DNA from: Celeribacter naphthalenivorans
GTDB taxonomy: Bacteria > Pseudomonadota > Alphaproteobacteria > Rhodobacterales > Rhodobacteraceae
NCBI RefSeq assembly: GCF_020524585.1
Contig: NZ_JAIVLK010000006.1
Span: 248,001-312,000, forward strand
Length of the DNA stretch: 64,000 bases
Direction of reading: 5' to 3'
The notes under the pieces were generated by a model, which was not told where the DNA came from, made no database searches, and saw only the letters and a list, made by a program, of their open reading frames with translations. This document shows positions 36,467 to 47,596 of the stretch, piece by piece (position 1 is the stretch's first letter; every line of letters starts with the position of its first letter). The position numbers were made by a program, and so were the translations under genes.

Positions 36467-36799
36467 GAGAGAACCCTCGATACCCGGAGAAACTTATATG
36501 TTGCAACGACTTAATCACGATTCTCAGGGCACTGTCATGCGATCTAAAATGTCACATTTGCCGCCCCAAAATGCCGCCCGCAGGTGGGAATAAAACATGA
36601 ACAAAACAGGAATTCGCACAGTTTGCAAAGTTGCAAACCCACCCCAAACACAAGATATAGGTCAATGAGAACATCCGATCTGGCGCGAATTGTGAGGTGG
36701 AGGAATATTTTCCTTTTCGCACCCCCTCCCCTCCGCCGCGCGGATCGGCTAAAACCACACAACTCAAAATCCTTCACCCGAAATTCCTACGAGGCCCCG
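36467..36799. other. Divergent control region with TTGCAA palindromes
   Basis: About 330 bases. GTTTGCAAAGTTGCAAAC (36621-36638) is a perfect 8-base inverted repeat around two bases, and GTTGCAAC (36500-36507) is a shorter relative on the side of the small membrane gene. No protein-like frame is visible, although the DsbA-family frame is open upstream to 36584. Confidence 0.5.
36621..36638. promoter_or_regulatory. Perfect 18-base palindrome
   Basis: GTTTGCAA, AG, TTGCAAAC: a symmetric operator-like site 162 bases before the DsbA-family gene. The regulator that binds it is unknown. Confidence 0.55.
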
Positions 36800-37438
36800 A
36801 TGATCACGCTCGACATTTTCCACGACCCGATCTGCCCCTGGTGCTACATCGGCAAAACCCGCCTCGATCGCGCCTTGGAGGCCCGCCCGGATCATCCCTT
36901 CGCGATCCAATGGCATCCCTTCCAGCTCAACCCGACGATGCCGAAAGAGGGCCTCGATCGCCTCACCTACCTTGAGATGAAATTCCACGGCACCGAAGGC
37001 GCGATGAAAGCCTATCGTCCGGTGATCGACATCCTCCACAAGGAGATGCCGCAGGTCGATTTGGGAAAGATCAAACGCACACCGAACACGCTCGACGCGC
37101 ATCGCCTCGTGCATTGGGCCGGGATCGACGGGCGCCAGACCGCCGCCGTCTCCGCCCTCTTCCGCGCCTATTTCAAGGAAGGCCGCGACATCGGGTCCCG
37201 CGCCGTGCTGGCCGAGATTGCCGGCGAGATCGAGATGGACCCGGATGCCATCACCCGCCTTCTGGACACGGACGCAGATGTCGAAGAGATCACCGCCCGC
37301 GACAGCCACGCCCGCGAACGTGGGATCAAGGCTGTGCCGACATTCATCATCGACAACCTGCACGCGGTCGAAGGCGCACAACCGACCGAGCTGTGGCTTG
37401 AGGTGATCGACGAGCTGACCGAGCGCAACGCGCTCTAG
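36800..37438 (+). CDS. DsbA-family oxidoreductase (FrnE/HCCA isomerase-like)
   Basis: A 212-residue thioredoxin-fold protein. MITLDIFHDPICPWCYIGK carries a C-P-W-C active site near residue 12, followed by the helical insert and then IKAVPTFIIDN with the cis-Pro loop. No signal peptide is present from this start, so it is cytoplasmic like FrnE/polyketide-type isomerases. GAGG six bases upstream supports the ATG at 36800. Substrate unknown. Confidence 0.9.
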   Translation: MITLDIFHDPICPWCYIGKTRLDRALEARPDHPFAIQWHPFQLNPTMPKEGLDRLTYLEMKFHGTEGAMKAYRPVIDILHKEMPQVDLGKIKRTPNTLDAHRLVHWAGIDGRQTAAVSALFRAYFKEGRDIGSRAVLAEIAGEIEMDPDAITRLLDTDADVEEITARDSHARERGIKAVPTFIIDNLHAVEGAQPTELWLEVIDELTERNAL

Positions 37439-37564
37439 AAAATCCAAACAGCTTGGGCCTCATCTGTGCATTCCCGCAGAGCCGCCCCGCCAAGTCGCAG
37501 ACTGTTCAAACGCCCCGATGCCCAATAGGGTCCCGGGGCGTTTCCCTATTGAAAGAGTCCCCCT

Positions 37565-38794
37565 ATGCCGCGTCGCCTGCCGCAACTCGAATTTACCATC
37601 CTGCTTGCCATGTTGTTTGCGACCGTGGCCTTTTCCATCGACGCCATGTTGCCCGGCCTGCCGCAGATCGCCGCAGATCTGTCGCCCGGCGACGTGAACC
37701 GTGCGCAGCTTGTGCTCACCGCTTTCGTCTTCGGCATGGGGGGCGGCACGTTGATCTCCGGTCCGATTTCGGACCATTTCGGGCGCAAACCGGTGATCCT
37801 TTTCGGCCTCGGCCTCTATATTGTCGGCGCCGTGATCGCAGGACTTTCCAACACGATGGAAATGATGCTGATCGGCCGCGCCATTCAGGGCGTCGGCGGC
37901 GCCTTTCCCCGCACCGTCGGGATCGCCATGGTGCGCGACCTCTATGAGGGCCGCGAAATGGCCAAGATCACCTCTTTCGTCATGACCATCTTCATGGTCG
38001 TGCCCGCCGCAGCCCCGTCGATTGGCGCGATGATAATGGCGGACTTTGGCTGGCACGGCATTTTCGCCGCCTTCGTTCTGGTCGCCGTGATCGGGGCCAC
38101 ATGGATGAGCCTGCGCCAAGGCGAAACACTGGAGCCGGAAAACCGCCGGCACCTCAATTTCAAGGACCTGAAATCCGGCACCAAAGAAATTGTGGGCAAT
38201 TACAATGTCCGCATCTACACCGTGATCTTGATGCTGGGCTTCGGCCAGATGTTCTCCATCCTCTCCTCGGTCCAGCAAATCTATGCGGACACCTTCGATC
38301 TCGAAGAGGTCTTCCCCTATTTCTTCGGCGCGACCGCTTTGATCTCCGCCGTCGGCGCAATCATGAACGGACGGCTCGTCGGTGAAAAAGGCATGCACTT
38401 CCTGATCCGTCTGGGCTACGGCATTGCGCTCACCGCCTCCGTCATTGCGTTGGCCCTGAACCTCTTCGGTCTCGGCTCCGGCACCTTCGGCTTTGTGGTC
38501 TTCTTCCTCTGGACCGTGGCGATGTTCTCGATCAACGCCTTCACCTTTGGCAACCTGAACGCTTTGGCCTTGGTGCCTCTGGGGCGTCTCGCAGGCCTTG
38601 CCAACTCGCTGATCGGCGCGGTTTTCACCATGGGCTCCGTCCTGATCGCCGCCCCTGTGGGCCTTGCGTTCAACGGCACCCCGATCCCGGTGATGGCTGC
38701 GGGCGTGATCTGTTCGGCGCTGGCGCTCATCCTGTTCCGCTTTGAGGACAGCGCCACGGCTCCGCATGGCGCGCCTACGAAGCCTGCGGAATAA
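37565..38794 (+). CDS. MFS exporter, Bcr/CflA type
   Basis: A 409-residue major-facilitator protein with about 12 membrane helices. The loop 2-3 signature reads GPISDHFGRKPVILFGLGLY, and IDAMLPGLPQIAADL with QLVLTAFVFGMG in the first helices is typical of the drug:proton antiporters Bcr and CflA. It probably exports a drug-like compound or sulfonamide/amino acid. Its C terminus ends three bases before convergent mfd. Confidence 0.9.
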   Translation: MPRRLPQLEFTILLAMLFATVAFSIDAMLPGLPQIAADLSPGDVNRAQLVLTAFVFGMGGGTLISGPISDHFGRKPVILFGLGLYIVGAVIAGLSNTMEMMLIGRAIQGVGGAFPRTVGIAMVRDLYEGREMAKITSFVMTIFMVVPAAAPSIGAMIMADFGWHGIFAAFVLVAVIGATWMSLRQGETLEPENRRHLNFKDLKSGTKEIVGNYNVRIYTVILMLGFGQMFSILSSVQQIYADTFDLEEVFPYFFGATALISAVGAIMNGRLVGEKGMHFLIRLGYGIALTASVIALALNLFGLGSGTFGFVVFFLWTVAMFSINAFTFGNLNALALVPLGRLAGLANSLIGAVFTMGSVLIAAPVGLAFNGTPIPVMAAGVICSALALILFRFEDSATAPHGAPTKPAE

Positions 38795-38797
38795 GCC

Positions 38798-41700
38798 TTA
38801 TTTCTTCGCCGGTTGCGCAGCGCCCTTCGCGAACTTCGCGAGGTCCTGCGCAATCGCATAGGCGCCTTTGATCTTGTCGCTGTCTTTCTTCCAGTCACGG
38901 CGAATGATGATCTTATTATCCTTGACCTTCGCCTGCCCCTTTTGCGCATGGATGAATTCCACAAGCCCCGCCGGGTTGGCGTATTTGTCATTGTGGAACT
39001 GAAGCGTTGCGCCCTTCGGCCCGCCGTCCAGACGCGCAATCCCCGCCTCACGGCATTTTTCCTTGATCCGAACAACGAGCAGCAAAGTATTGACCTCTTT
39101 GGGCAATTTCCCAAAGCGGTCGATCAGTTCTGCGGCAAATCCTTCCAACTCAACCTTGGTCTTGAGGCCAGAGAGACGCCGGTAAAGCCCCAAGCGCACA
39201 TCGAGATCGGGCACATAGGTCTCCGGGATCAACACCGGCACGCCAAGGTTGATCTGCGGCGCCCATTGGCCGTCGTCCTCAAGGCTCACCGCCTCTTCGC
39301 CGGACTTGATCCGCGCAATCGCCTCTTCCAGCATGGATTGATAGAGCTCGAACCCAACCTCTTTGACGTGACCGGATTGCTCCTCACCCACCAAGTTACC
39401 TGCACCCCGGATATCAAGATCTTGAGATGCAAGGGTAAATCCGGCCCCGAGCGTATCCAGAGAGCCAAGCACACGCAGCCGTTTTTCGGCCTGCGGCGTC
39501 AAGGGCGCGCGGGGTTTCGTGGTCAGATAGGCATAGGCGCGGGTTTTCGCCCGGCCCACCCGGCCCCGGATTTGGTACAGCTGAGCCAAGCCAAACATAT
39601 CGGCGCGGTGCACCACCATCGTGTTCGCGGTCGGAATGTCGATGCCGCTTTCGACAATCGTGGTCGCCAAAAGCACGTCATATTTGCCGTCGTAAAAGGC
39701 GTTCATCCGGTCGTCCAACTCGCCCGCCGCCATCTGGCCATGGGCGACCACATGGGTCAGCTCCGGCACATGGTTTTTGAGAAAGTCCTCGATGTCCGGA
39801 ATGTCACTGACGCGCGGCACAACGAAAAAGCTCTGCCCGCCGCGATAATGTTCACGCAACAAGGCCTCACGCACCGTCACCGTGTCGAACTCCGACACAT
39901 AGGTGCGGATCGACAGCCGGTCGACCGGCGGCGTGCCAATAATGGAGAGGTCCCGTACACCTGTGAGTGACATTTGCAGCGTACGCGGGATCGGCGTTGC
40001 CGAAAGCGTCAGCACATGAATGTTGGATTTCAAGGACTTAAGGCGCTCTTTGTGTGTAACACCAAAGCGTTGTTCCTCGTCCACGATGAGCAACCCGAGA
40101 TTGGCGAACTTCACCGATTTCGCCAGCAAAGCATGGGTCCCGACGACGATCTCGACCGTGCCCTCGGCCAGTTCCTCGCGGGTTTTTGCCATATCTTTCG
40201 CAGACACAAAGCGCGACATCGGTCTGATATTGATGGGAAAACCCCGGAACCGCTCGGCAAAGCTGCGGAAGTGTTGCCGCGCCAAAAGCGTCGTCGGCGC
40301 GATCACCGCGACCTGCGCGCCCGAGAGTGCTGCGACAAAGGCCGCACGCATCGCCACCTCGGTCTTGCCAAAGCCCACGTCGCCGCAGACAAGCCGATCC
40401 ATCGGCATCCCGCGTTCCAGATCGTCGAGGCAATCCTCGATGGCTTTGAGCTGATCTTCCGTCTCCGAATAAGGGAAGCGCGCGCAGAAGGCCTCCCACA
40501 TATCGGCGGGCGGCTCCATGATCGGCGCTTTGCGGATGTGACGCTCTGCGGCGATGCGGATGAGCTTTTCCGCCACCTCCCGGATGCGTTCCTTCATCCG
40601 CGCTTTCTTGGCCTGCCACGCGCCGCCGCCGAGCTTGTCCAAAAGCCCTTCGTCATGACCATAGCGGCTTAGAAGCTCAATGTTTTCAACGGGAAGGTAA
40701 AGCCGATCCCCGCCCGCATATTCGAGCAAAAGACACTCATGTGCGGCGCCCAAGGCGGTGACCACCTCAAGCCCGCGGAAAATCCCAACGCCATGTTCGA
40801 CATGGACAATCAGATCGCCGGGGCTGAGCGAGCTGTGTTCGGTGAGGAAGTTCTCGGCCTTTTTTCGTCGCCCCGGACGGCGGACCAAGCGGTCGCCCAA
40901 GACGTCCTGTTCGGAGATCACCGTGACGGATTGGCCCTCGCCCACAGGCGCCTCGAAGCCCTGTTCCAGCGCCCACACCGACAGGAAAACCCCGCCCGTG
41001 CCCTCGGGCACATCGCGCCAGTCGGAGATCTCCTTGCCCGCGACATCCTGATCTTCCAAGAGAGATTTCAGACGATCCCGCGCCCCTTCGGACCAGCTGG
41101 CCAGCACCACTTGACCAAGGCTTCGACGCTTTTGGATATGCTCCGCCAGCTCCTCGAACAGATTGACGCCTTCCATCTGGCGTTCAGGCGAGAAATTGCG
41201 CCCGATCCGCCCGCCCGCGTCGATCACACCGGGGCCTGTCGCCTGTGGCAACGGATGGAAATGGATCACACGGCGGCCTTCGGTCGCGACCTCCCAAGCC
41301 GCATCATCGAGGTACAACAACCCCGGCGGACAGGGTTTATAGACCGAGTCCATCCGACCCTTGGCATTCAGTGCCTCGCGCCGGGTTTGGTATTGGTCCT
41401 CAATCCCCTCCCAACGCGAAAGACGCGCCGCAGTCGATTGATCGTCAAGGGAAATCACCGCATCCGGCAGGTAGTCGAACAGCGTCTCCAGCCGCTCGTG
41501 AAAATAGGGCAGCCAATGCTCCATCCCCGCATGTTTGCGCCCGGCGGAGACCGCCTCGTAAAGCGGATCGTCCGTGCCCGCCGCGCCGAATTCGATGCGG
41601 TAGTTTTGCCGAAACCGCGTGATCGCGGCCTCGTCGAGAATGACCTCGGAGACCGGCGTGAAGCTCACCTCCTTGAGACTGTCGACGGTCTTTTGCGTCG

Positions 41701-42274
41701 CCGGATCGAACCGCCGGATGCCGTCCAACTCATCGCCAAAGAAGTCCAGCCGCACCGGCAGAACCTGCCCCGGAGGAAAGACGTCGATGATGCCGCCCCG
41801 AATTGCGTAATCGCCATGCTCGACCACGGTCGGGGCCTGTGTGAACCCCATACGCACGAAAAACGCCCGCAGCTCCGCTTCATTGACGCGCTGGCCTTTC
41901 GCGAGCGTGAAGGCCGCGCCTGCCAATGTGTCGCGCGCGGGCAGCTTTTGCGTCGCGGCCGAAAGCGTGGTCAAAAGCACAAACCGCGAGGGCACCGATC
42001 CATGCGCCAGCGCCGCCAGGGTCGCCATCCGCTGCGCCGAAAGATCGGCATTGGGCGACATGCGGTCAAAGGGCAAACAGTCCCAGGCCGGAAATTCAAT
42101 CACCGGCAGGTCGGGCGCAAAGAATTTCAACCCTTCGCGCAGCGCCGCCAACCGTTTGTCATCGCGCGCCACATGGATCACCGGCCCATTTGCACGGGTG
42201 ACCTCGCGCGCCAAAAGATGCGCGTCGAACCCTTCGGGCGCGCCCCCGACGGTCAGATGAGTGGATTTGCTCAT
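38798..42274 (-). CDS. mfd: Transcription-repair coupling factor Mfd
   Basis: An ATP-driven DNA translocase that removes RNA polymerase stalled at lesions and recruits UvrA. 1158 residues, full length. The UvrB-like N-terminal domains are followed by the RNA-polymerase-interacting domain (GDLIVHVEHGVGIFRGLE, about residue 490). The translocase core has Walker A GDVGFGKTEVAMRAA (about residue 625), DEEQRFG (about 730), a TRG-type motif and RGRVGRAKTRAYAYL. The C-terminal UvrA-masking domain follows. It lies three bases before a small membrane-protein gene's end. Confidence 0.98.
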   Translation of the reverse strand: MSKSTHLTVGGAPEGFDAHLLAREVTRANGPVIHVARDDKRLAALREGLKFFAPDLPVIEFPAWDCLPFDRMSPNADLSAQRMATLAALAHGSVPSRFVLLTTLSAATQKLPARDTLAGAAFTLAKGQRVNEAELRAFFVRMGFTQAPTVVEHGDYAIRGGIIDVFPPGQVLPVRLDFFGDELDGIRRFDPATQKTVDSLKEVSFTPVSEVILDEAAITRFRQNYRIEFGAAGTDDPLYEAVSAGRKHAGMEHWLPYFHERLETLFDYLPDAVISLDDQSTAARLSRWEGIEDQYQTRREALNAKGRMDSVYKPCPPGLLYLDDAAWEVATEGRRVIHFHPLPQATGPGVIDAGGRIGRNFSPERQMEGVNLFEELAEHIQKRRSLGQVVLASWSEGARDRLKSLLEDQDVAGKEISDWRDVPEGTGGVFLSVWALEQGFEAPVGEGQSVTVISEQDVLGDRLVRRPGRRKKAENFLTEHSSLSPGDLIVHVEHGVGIFRGLEVVTALGAAHECLLLEYAGGDRLYLPVENIELLSRYGHDEGLLDKLGGGAWQAKKARMKERIREVAEKLIRIAAERHIRKAPIMEPPADMWEAFCARFPYSETEDQLKAIEDCLDDLERGMPMDRLVCGDVGFGKTEVAMRAAFVAALSGAQVAVIAPTTLLARQHFRSFAERFRGFPINIRPMSRFVSAKDMAKTREELAEGTVEIVVGTHALLAKSVKFANLGLLIVDEEQRFGVTHKERLKSLKSNIHVLTLSATPIPRTLQMSLTGVRDLSIIGTPPVDRLSIRTYVSEFDTVTVREALLREHYRGGQSFFVVPRVSDIPDIEDFLKNHVPELTHVVAHGQMAAGELDDRMNAFYDGKYDVLLATTIVESGIDIPTANTMVVHRADMFGLAQLYQIRGRVGRAKTRAYAYLTTKPRAPLTPQAEKRLRVLGSLDTLGAGFTLASQDLDIRGAGNLVGEEQSGHVKEVGFELYQSMLEEAIARIKSGEEAVSLEDDGQWAPQINLGVPVLIPETYVPDLDVRLGLYRRLSGLKTKVELEGFAAELIDRFGKLPKEVNTLLLVVRIKEKCREAGIARLDGGPKGATLQFHNDKYANPAGLVEFIHAQKGQAKVKDNKIIIRRDWKKDSDKIKGAYAIAQDLAKFAKGAAQPAKK

Positions 42275-42277
42275 GGG

Positions 42278-42805
42278 TTAGCCCCCCAACGGCCCGATGG
42301 CGATGTTCTGATACATGCCCCACATGGCGGTGACGAAGATCGAACACATGCCGATCAACTGGACATAAAACCGATGCCGACGCAGCACGGCGACGAGGGC
42401 CTCGCCCTTGGTCTCTTCCTTGATGATCTTTTGCGCCGTGCGAATGTTGAGCGCGCCGACGAAAATCATCGGGAACGCCATCATGAACACGGCCTGTGAG
42501 AATTGCAGCCCATAGCCAAAGCCGGTGATCGCCAGAATGACGATCAAGGCGCTGCCCAAAGCCGTGAGCACCAGCCCCGACACCTCAGCAATGTTCGACA
42601 ACCGACCGCAGTTGATCCGCACGAGGTCTTCGAGATCGCGCATCCGGTCGCCGCCCTGACGTTTGGCCTTGAGCGCCAGATCGAAGGGCACGCCCAAGAC
42701 GAAATGCGAAGCCGTGGACCAGAGCACCGCCAAAGCGATCCAGTACCACATATTCGAAAAGGACCGCACATCGATCACTTCGAAGATGGTTGCGTAGAAA
42801 TCCAA
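42278..42805 (-). CDS. Membrane protein (roseobacter 'SufBCD complex component' type)
   Basis: About 175 residues with four predicted membrane helices (WYWIALAVLWSTASHFVLG, LVLTALGSALIVILAITGF, QAVFMMAFPMIFVGAL, YVQLIGMCSIFVTAMWG). I start it at the TTG at 42805 (LDFYATIFEVIDVRSFSN), with AAGAG upstream; the first ATG is 17-18 residues later. Similar roseobacter proteins are, from memory, labelled as a SufBCD component, but nothing here shows an iron-sulfur role. It sits just upstream of mfd, on the same strand. Confidence 0.75.
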   Translation of the reverse strand: MDFYATIFEVIDVRSFSNMWYWIALAVLWSTASHFVLGVPFDLALKAKRQGGDRMRDLEDLVRINCGRLSNIAEVSGLVLTALGSALIVILAITGFGYGLQFSQAVFMMAFPMIFVGALNIRTAQKIIKEETKGEALVAVLRRHRFYVQLIGMCSIFVTAMWGMYQNIAIGPLGG

Positions 42806-42970
42806 GGCGCTGCTCTTTTCTGTCGTGTTATCTGTATCGTGGCGCGCAAATGTCGCAGGGTTTTCGGACCGCTCCCACACTTTTGAACAGGTTAGAGGTC
42901 CCGATCCCCGATTCCTACCCTTGAAGCGCCGGAAAATCCATGCCACCCCAAAGGAAATATCGCAACCTGA

Positions 42971-43978
<1,008 letters not shown>

Positions 43979-43987
43979 CGGCTACAG

Positions 43988-44034
43988 ATCGGCAAAACCT
44001 CACCGAAGCACACCATAGGTGGTGTTTTGCCGAT
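43988..44034. terminator. Long symmetric hairpin after hemB
   Basis: An 11-base-pair perfect stem ATCGGCAAAAC/GTTTTGCCGAT encloses a further CACC/GGTG pairing. There is no T-run, so it is either a terminator relying on the stem's own Ts or a 3'-end stabiliser. Confidence 0.5.
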
Positions 44035-44120
44035 GACATAGGCGAAAGATTGCGGTTATAGTATTCGCAATCGGGCCGATCAGAGCCCATCAGAGGCATA
44101 GCAGCAAAGGGATACCCCTC

Positions 44121-44678
44121 ATGACGATTTCCAATCGCCGGACCTTTATGATCGGTCTGGGCAGCGCCGGTCTTTTGGCCGCCTGCGACAACTCCATGCG
44201 GTCGAACGGATCGGCCACGATCGACGCCCGCGTCGACAGCACGCTCACCTATCTCTATTCCGACTACCCCGGCACCCAGACCCTGCGCGACAAATCCGTC
44301 GGCATGCTGGTGATGCCGCTGATCACCAAGGCGGGCTTTGGTGTGGGCGGCTCTTACGGGCGCGGTGCGCTGCGTGTGGGTGGCGCGACGGTGGATTACT
44401 ATTCCTCCACGCAGGCCACATTCGGGTTGCAGATCGGCGCCCAGCAATATGCTCATGTGCTGTTCTTCATGACCAACGAAGCGCTGGCCGATTTCCGCAA
44501 TTCCCCGGGCTGGTCCGCCGGTGCCGATATGGAATATGCGATCTCCAACCGCGGCGAGAACCTCTCTGCGGAAACCATGACCTCGCTGTCGCCGGTGATT
44601 GCGGTGGTCTTCGGGCAAGCAGGCCTGATCGCGGGCGCGACGGTCGAGGGCACGAAATACACCCGGATCATTCCCTGA
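44121..44678 (+). CDS. SYLF-domain (YSC84-like) lipoprotein
   Basis: A 185-residue exported lipid-binding protein. The N terminus joins a twin-arginine-like NRRTFMIG to a lipobox LAAC. The SYLF/Ysc84 domain follows, with VGMLVMPLITKAGFGVGGSYGRGALRV, DYYSSTQATFGLQIGAQQYAHVLFFM and a GLIAGATVEGTKYTRI end. Members bind phosphoinositide-like lipids in eukaryotes; the bacterial role is unclear. A terminator follows closely. Confidence 0.9.
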   Translation: MTISNRRTFMIGLGSAGLLAACDNSMRSNGSATIDARVDSTLTYLYSDYPGTQTLRDKSVGMLVMPLITKAGFGVGGSYGRGALRVGGATVDYYSSTQATFGLQIGAQQYAHVLFFMTNEALADFRNSPGWSAGADMEYAISNRGENLSAETMTSLSPVIAVVFGQAGLIAGATVEGTKYTRIIP

Positions 44679-44701
44679 CCTCGCAGCTAAAGTATTGCAT
44701 G

Positions 44702-44728
44702 AAAAAAGCGGGCCAAGGCCCGCTTTTT
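44702..44728 (+). terminator. Terminator after the SYLF gene
   Basis: AAAAGCGGGCC/GGCCCGCTTTT around a two-base apex with T-run. Symmetric A/T flanks may let it also stop the convergent ppx transcript. Confidence 0.85.
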
Positions 44729-44764
44729 ATTTGAGTATTTTCACCAGGAAAAATGGCGGAGACA

Positions 44765-45877
44765 TTAGGGCACCGCTTCTTCCAGCACGCCGTCCGCAGA
44801 CATCTGGGCATAGAGCAGACCCTCGCGCAGGCCACGGTCAGCCACGGAAAGACGGTCCGTCGGCCAGATGCGCAGCAAAGCCTGAAGGATCGCGGAGCCG
44901 GACATGATCAATTCCTGCCGGTCGCGCCCGATGCGCGGGTCACGTTTGCGCCCTTCCGGGCCAAGTTCGAGGTAATCACGGATCACCCTGTCGATCTGTT
45001 CCGAGGTCATGCGCAACCCATCGACCTTATTGCGGTCATAGCGTTTCAGCCCCAGATGCGAGGCGGCCACCGTGGTCACCGTCCCAGAGGTGCCGATGAT
45101 CTGAAAGCCTTCGCGGCAGGCCTCATTGGCATAGGGCGCGAAATCGGCCAGCTTTTCTTCGAAATACCAAGACATGAGCGCAAAGCGCGCGGCGTCGTCT
45201 TCGACGTCTGAGAATTGCTCCATCAGGGTTGCGACGCCCAGAGGCACGGAAATCCAGTCCACGACTTTGGCATGGGGAAACCGGCTGTCGGAATTCTGAA
45301 ACCCGGTGTGCAGCCGCATAATCGACCGCGGACGCTCGGCGCGCGGCACATTGGTCAGGTCGATCCAGACAAGCTCGGTCGAGCCGCCACCGATGTCGAC
45401 CACCAAAAGCTGTTCGGTTTTCGTCGAGACCAAAGGCGCACAGGAAATCACCGCCAGACGTGCCTCTTCCTCCGGCTTGATGATCTCAAGCTTCAGACCG
45501 GTCTCGCGTTGCACCCGGCGCAGGAAGTCGCGGGTGTTCCGTGCGCGACGACAGGCCTCTGTCGCCACGAGGCGCATATGTTTGACATCGTGTTTCTCAA
45601 GTTTCTTGCGACAGACCCTGAGAGCCTGGATCGTGCGCGAGATCGACGTGCGGCACAGCCGACCAGAGGCCTCTAACCCGTTGCCGAGCTGGACCGATTT
45701 CGAGAAACTGTCGACCACATGAAACTGGCTGCCCTTCGGCTGGGCAATCAACATGCGGCACGAATTTGTGCCGAGATCCAGCGCGGCATAAAGCTCGGCC
45801 GGATCGGCGGGTTTGGGTGCGAGAGGCTCGACCGCTTTCGGGAACGCGCCCGCACCATTGGGACGCTTGGGCGTCAT
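44765..45877 (-). CDS. Exopolyphosphatase/pppGpp phosphohydrolase family protein
   Basis: A 370-residue Ppx/GppA actin-fold ATPase-like hydrolase. [17 protein letters not shown] (phosphate 1), [24 protein letters not shown] (phosphate 2) and [14 protein letters not shown] are visible. It either degrades polyphosphate or converts pppGpp to ppGpp. The family branch cannot be settled here. It is shorter than E. coli Ppx (about 510), lacking the C-terminal HD-like part, as is usual in alphaproteobacteria. Confidence 0.92.
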   Translation of the reverse strand: MTPKRPNGAGAFPKAVEPLAPKPADPAELYAALDLGTNSCRMLIAQPKGSQFHVVDSFSKSVQLGNGLEASGRLCRTSISRTIQALRVCRKKLEKHDVKHMRLVATEACRRARNTRDFLRRVQRETGLKLEIIKPEEEARLAVISCAPLVSTKTEQLLVVDIGGGSTELVWIDLTNVPRAERPRSIMRLHTGFQNSDSRFPHAKVVDWISVPLGVATLMEQFSDVEDDAARFALMSWYFEEKLADFAPYANEACREGFQIIGTSGTVTTVAASHLGLKRYDRNKVDGLRMTSEQIDRVIRDYLELGPEGRKRDPRIGRDRQELIMSGSAILQALLRIWPTDRLSVADRGLREGLLYAQMSADGVLEEAVP

Positions 45878-46077
45878 TGGTCACGCCCTCCATATCAAGT
45901 TATCCCCACCATAAGCGAAATTTCGCGCGTCGGGCAAGTGTTCTGATGACTGCACATTATCACAATGTTCTGAGACTAAGTGTGCGCATTGGCACATTGG
46001 CTTTCTTTTGTCGGGGCTTTCTTTTATGTCCTGCGCCAAACCCCGTCTTTTCACCGTTTAAATGTCAGGACCTCGAC

Positions 46078-46653
46078 ATGGCGCGACTGATTGCCTTTAA
46101 CAAACCTTTCGACGTGCTGTCGCAGTTCACAGATAAGGGCACCGAGGGTACGACGCGTCAAACCCTGTCGAATTTCATCAATGTGCCAAAGGTTTACCCG
46201 GCAGGTCGTCTGGATCGCGACAGCGAGGGGCTTTTGTTGCTCACGGATGACGGCAAACTTCAGGCCCGGATTTCAAACCCGCGCCACAAGATGGAAAAGA
46301 CCTATCTGGCGCAGGTCGAGGGCGATCTGACGGAGGAGGCTTTGGCGCAGCTCAAACGGGGTGTCGAGTTAAAAGACGGTATGACGCGCCCTGCCCGTGC
46401 CAAGCGCGTCTCAGAACCCGACTGGCTCTGGCCGCGCACGCCGCCGGTGCGCTACCGCAAATCCGTGCCTGACAGCTGGCTTGAATTGACCATCTCCGAA
46501 GGCCGCAATCGTCAGGTGCGCCGGATGACCGCCGCCGTGGGGTTTCCAACATTGCGGCTTATTCGCCTGTCCATCGGGCCGTGGCATTTGAATGATCTCG
46601 CCACAGGCGCCTGGCGTGACGAGGACCCGAAGGCAGCCCCCTTCACACGCTAA
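46078..46653 (+). CDS. rluE: 23S rRNA pseudouridine synthase (RluE-like)
   Basis: A 191-residue RsuA/RluB/E-family enzyme. The catalytic Asp is in [18 protein letters not shown], preceded by [14 protein letters not shown] and followed by KTYLAQVEG and [23 protein letters not shown]. It has no S4 domain at the N terminus, which fits RluE (U2457). AGGA upstream supports the ATG at 46078, although the frame is open far upstream. Confidence 0.9.
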   Translation: MARLIAFNKPFDVLSQFTDKGTEGTTRQTLSNFINVPKVYPAGRLDRDSEGLLLLTDDGKLQARISNPRHKMEKTYLAQVEGDLTEEALAQLKRGVELKDGMTRPARAKRVSEPDWLWPRTPPVRYRKSVPDSWLELTISEGRNRQVRRMTAAVGFPTLRLIRLSIGPWHLNDLATGAWRDEDPKAAPFTR

Positions 46654-46822
46654 AAGCGCCCGCCGCTTAGACAAAACATCGCAAAAGGTTCCGAAACTTA
46701 TGTTGAAAAACATGTGAACGGAAACCGCGAAACTTTTCAAAGCCTCCCTGAGTTGATCCCCCAGAAGGCCAGCGGGACCGCCGCTTGTGCCACATGTGAC
46801 GAACAACGAATTGGAGTTTCTT

Positions 46823-47452
46823 ATGAAAACCTCTGGTAAACTTCTCGCCCTGTCGACCGCCGCTTTGATGGCTGCCGCCCCGATGGCATCCTTTGCCCAA
46901 GAGGCCGTGAATGGCGCAGAGATCATCAACGAACAGGCTCTCGACGAAAACGCCACCATCGCCGACAACGCGATGAAGGTGCAGAACCTCACCACACTGA
47001 TCGCCGCTGTGCAGGCCGCTGGTCTGGCTGATGAGCTGATGGGCGAAGGCCCGTACACACTGTTTGCGCCGACCAACGACGCCTTTGCCGCTCTTCCTGC
47101 CGGTGCCGTGGATGAGCTTTTGTTGCCGGAAAACCGTGAGATGCTTCAGGACGTGATCAACGCCCATCTGATCGAAGGCGAGTTCACGCCGCAGATGATC
47201 GACGACCTTCTGGCGTCGGATGATACTCCGGAACGCTTCGCAATCCCCGCCAACGTTCAGGTTGATTACGACAACAACATCGTGACCCTGACCACCGTGT
47301 CCGGCGACCCGATCCGCGTCGAAAAAGGCACTGGCGAACAGCTGGTCCTGCGTGACGCAGCCGGCAACATCGTGACCACCCTCGCGAAGGACGTCGCGCA
47401 GTCCAACGGCGTGATGTACTTTGTCGATGGCGTGTTGATGCCCGTTTCGTAA
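46823..47452 (+). CDS. Fasciclin (FAS1)-domain secreted protein
   Basis: A 209-residue exported protein. The signal peptide MKTSGKLLALSTAALMAAAP ends near SFAQ. One FAS1 domain follows: TTLIAAVQAAGLADEL, YTLFAPTNDAFAALPAGAVDELL (H1 motif), NAHLIEGEF and SNGVMYFVDGVLMP (H2 motif). These are adhesion-type domains on bacterial surfaces. GGAG six bases before the ATG fixes the start. Confidence 0.93.
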   Translation: MKTSGKLLALSTAALMAAAPMASFAQEAVNGAEIINEQALDENATIADNAMKVQNLTTLIAAVQAAGLADELMGEGPYTLFAPTNDAFAALPAGAVDELLLPENREMLQDVINAHLIEGEFTPQMIDDLLASDDTPERFAIPANVQVDYDNNIVTLTTVSGDPIRVEKGTGEQLVLRDAAGNIVTTLAKDVAQSNGVMYFVDGVLMPVS

Positions 47453-47503
47453 GGCGCGCAGCGCAAGCCATAAGTCTCAGGTCTGGTCCAACTCCTGAGC
47501 ATG

Positions 47504-47533
47504 AGGGCCGTCCCTTCGGGGATGGCCCTTTTT
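47504..47533 (+). terminator. Terminator after the fasciclin gene
   Basis: GGGCCGTCCC/GGGATGGCCC with one wobble pair and a short TTCG-type loop, then five Ts. Confidence 0.85.
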
Positions 47534-47596
47534 CCTCTTTGGTGGCTGCAAATTCCCTTGACCGCCCCCTTGGCTTTGCTTAGGTAAACCGTCACC

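Noticed and set aside
40739-42499. 586-residue frame opposite mfd
   Set aside because: Antisense of mfd; His/Arg-rich with no recognisable domain.
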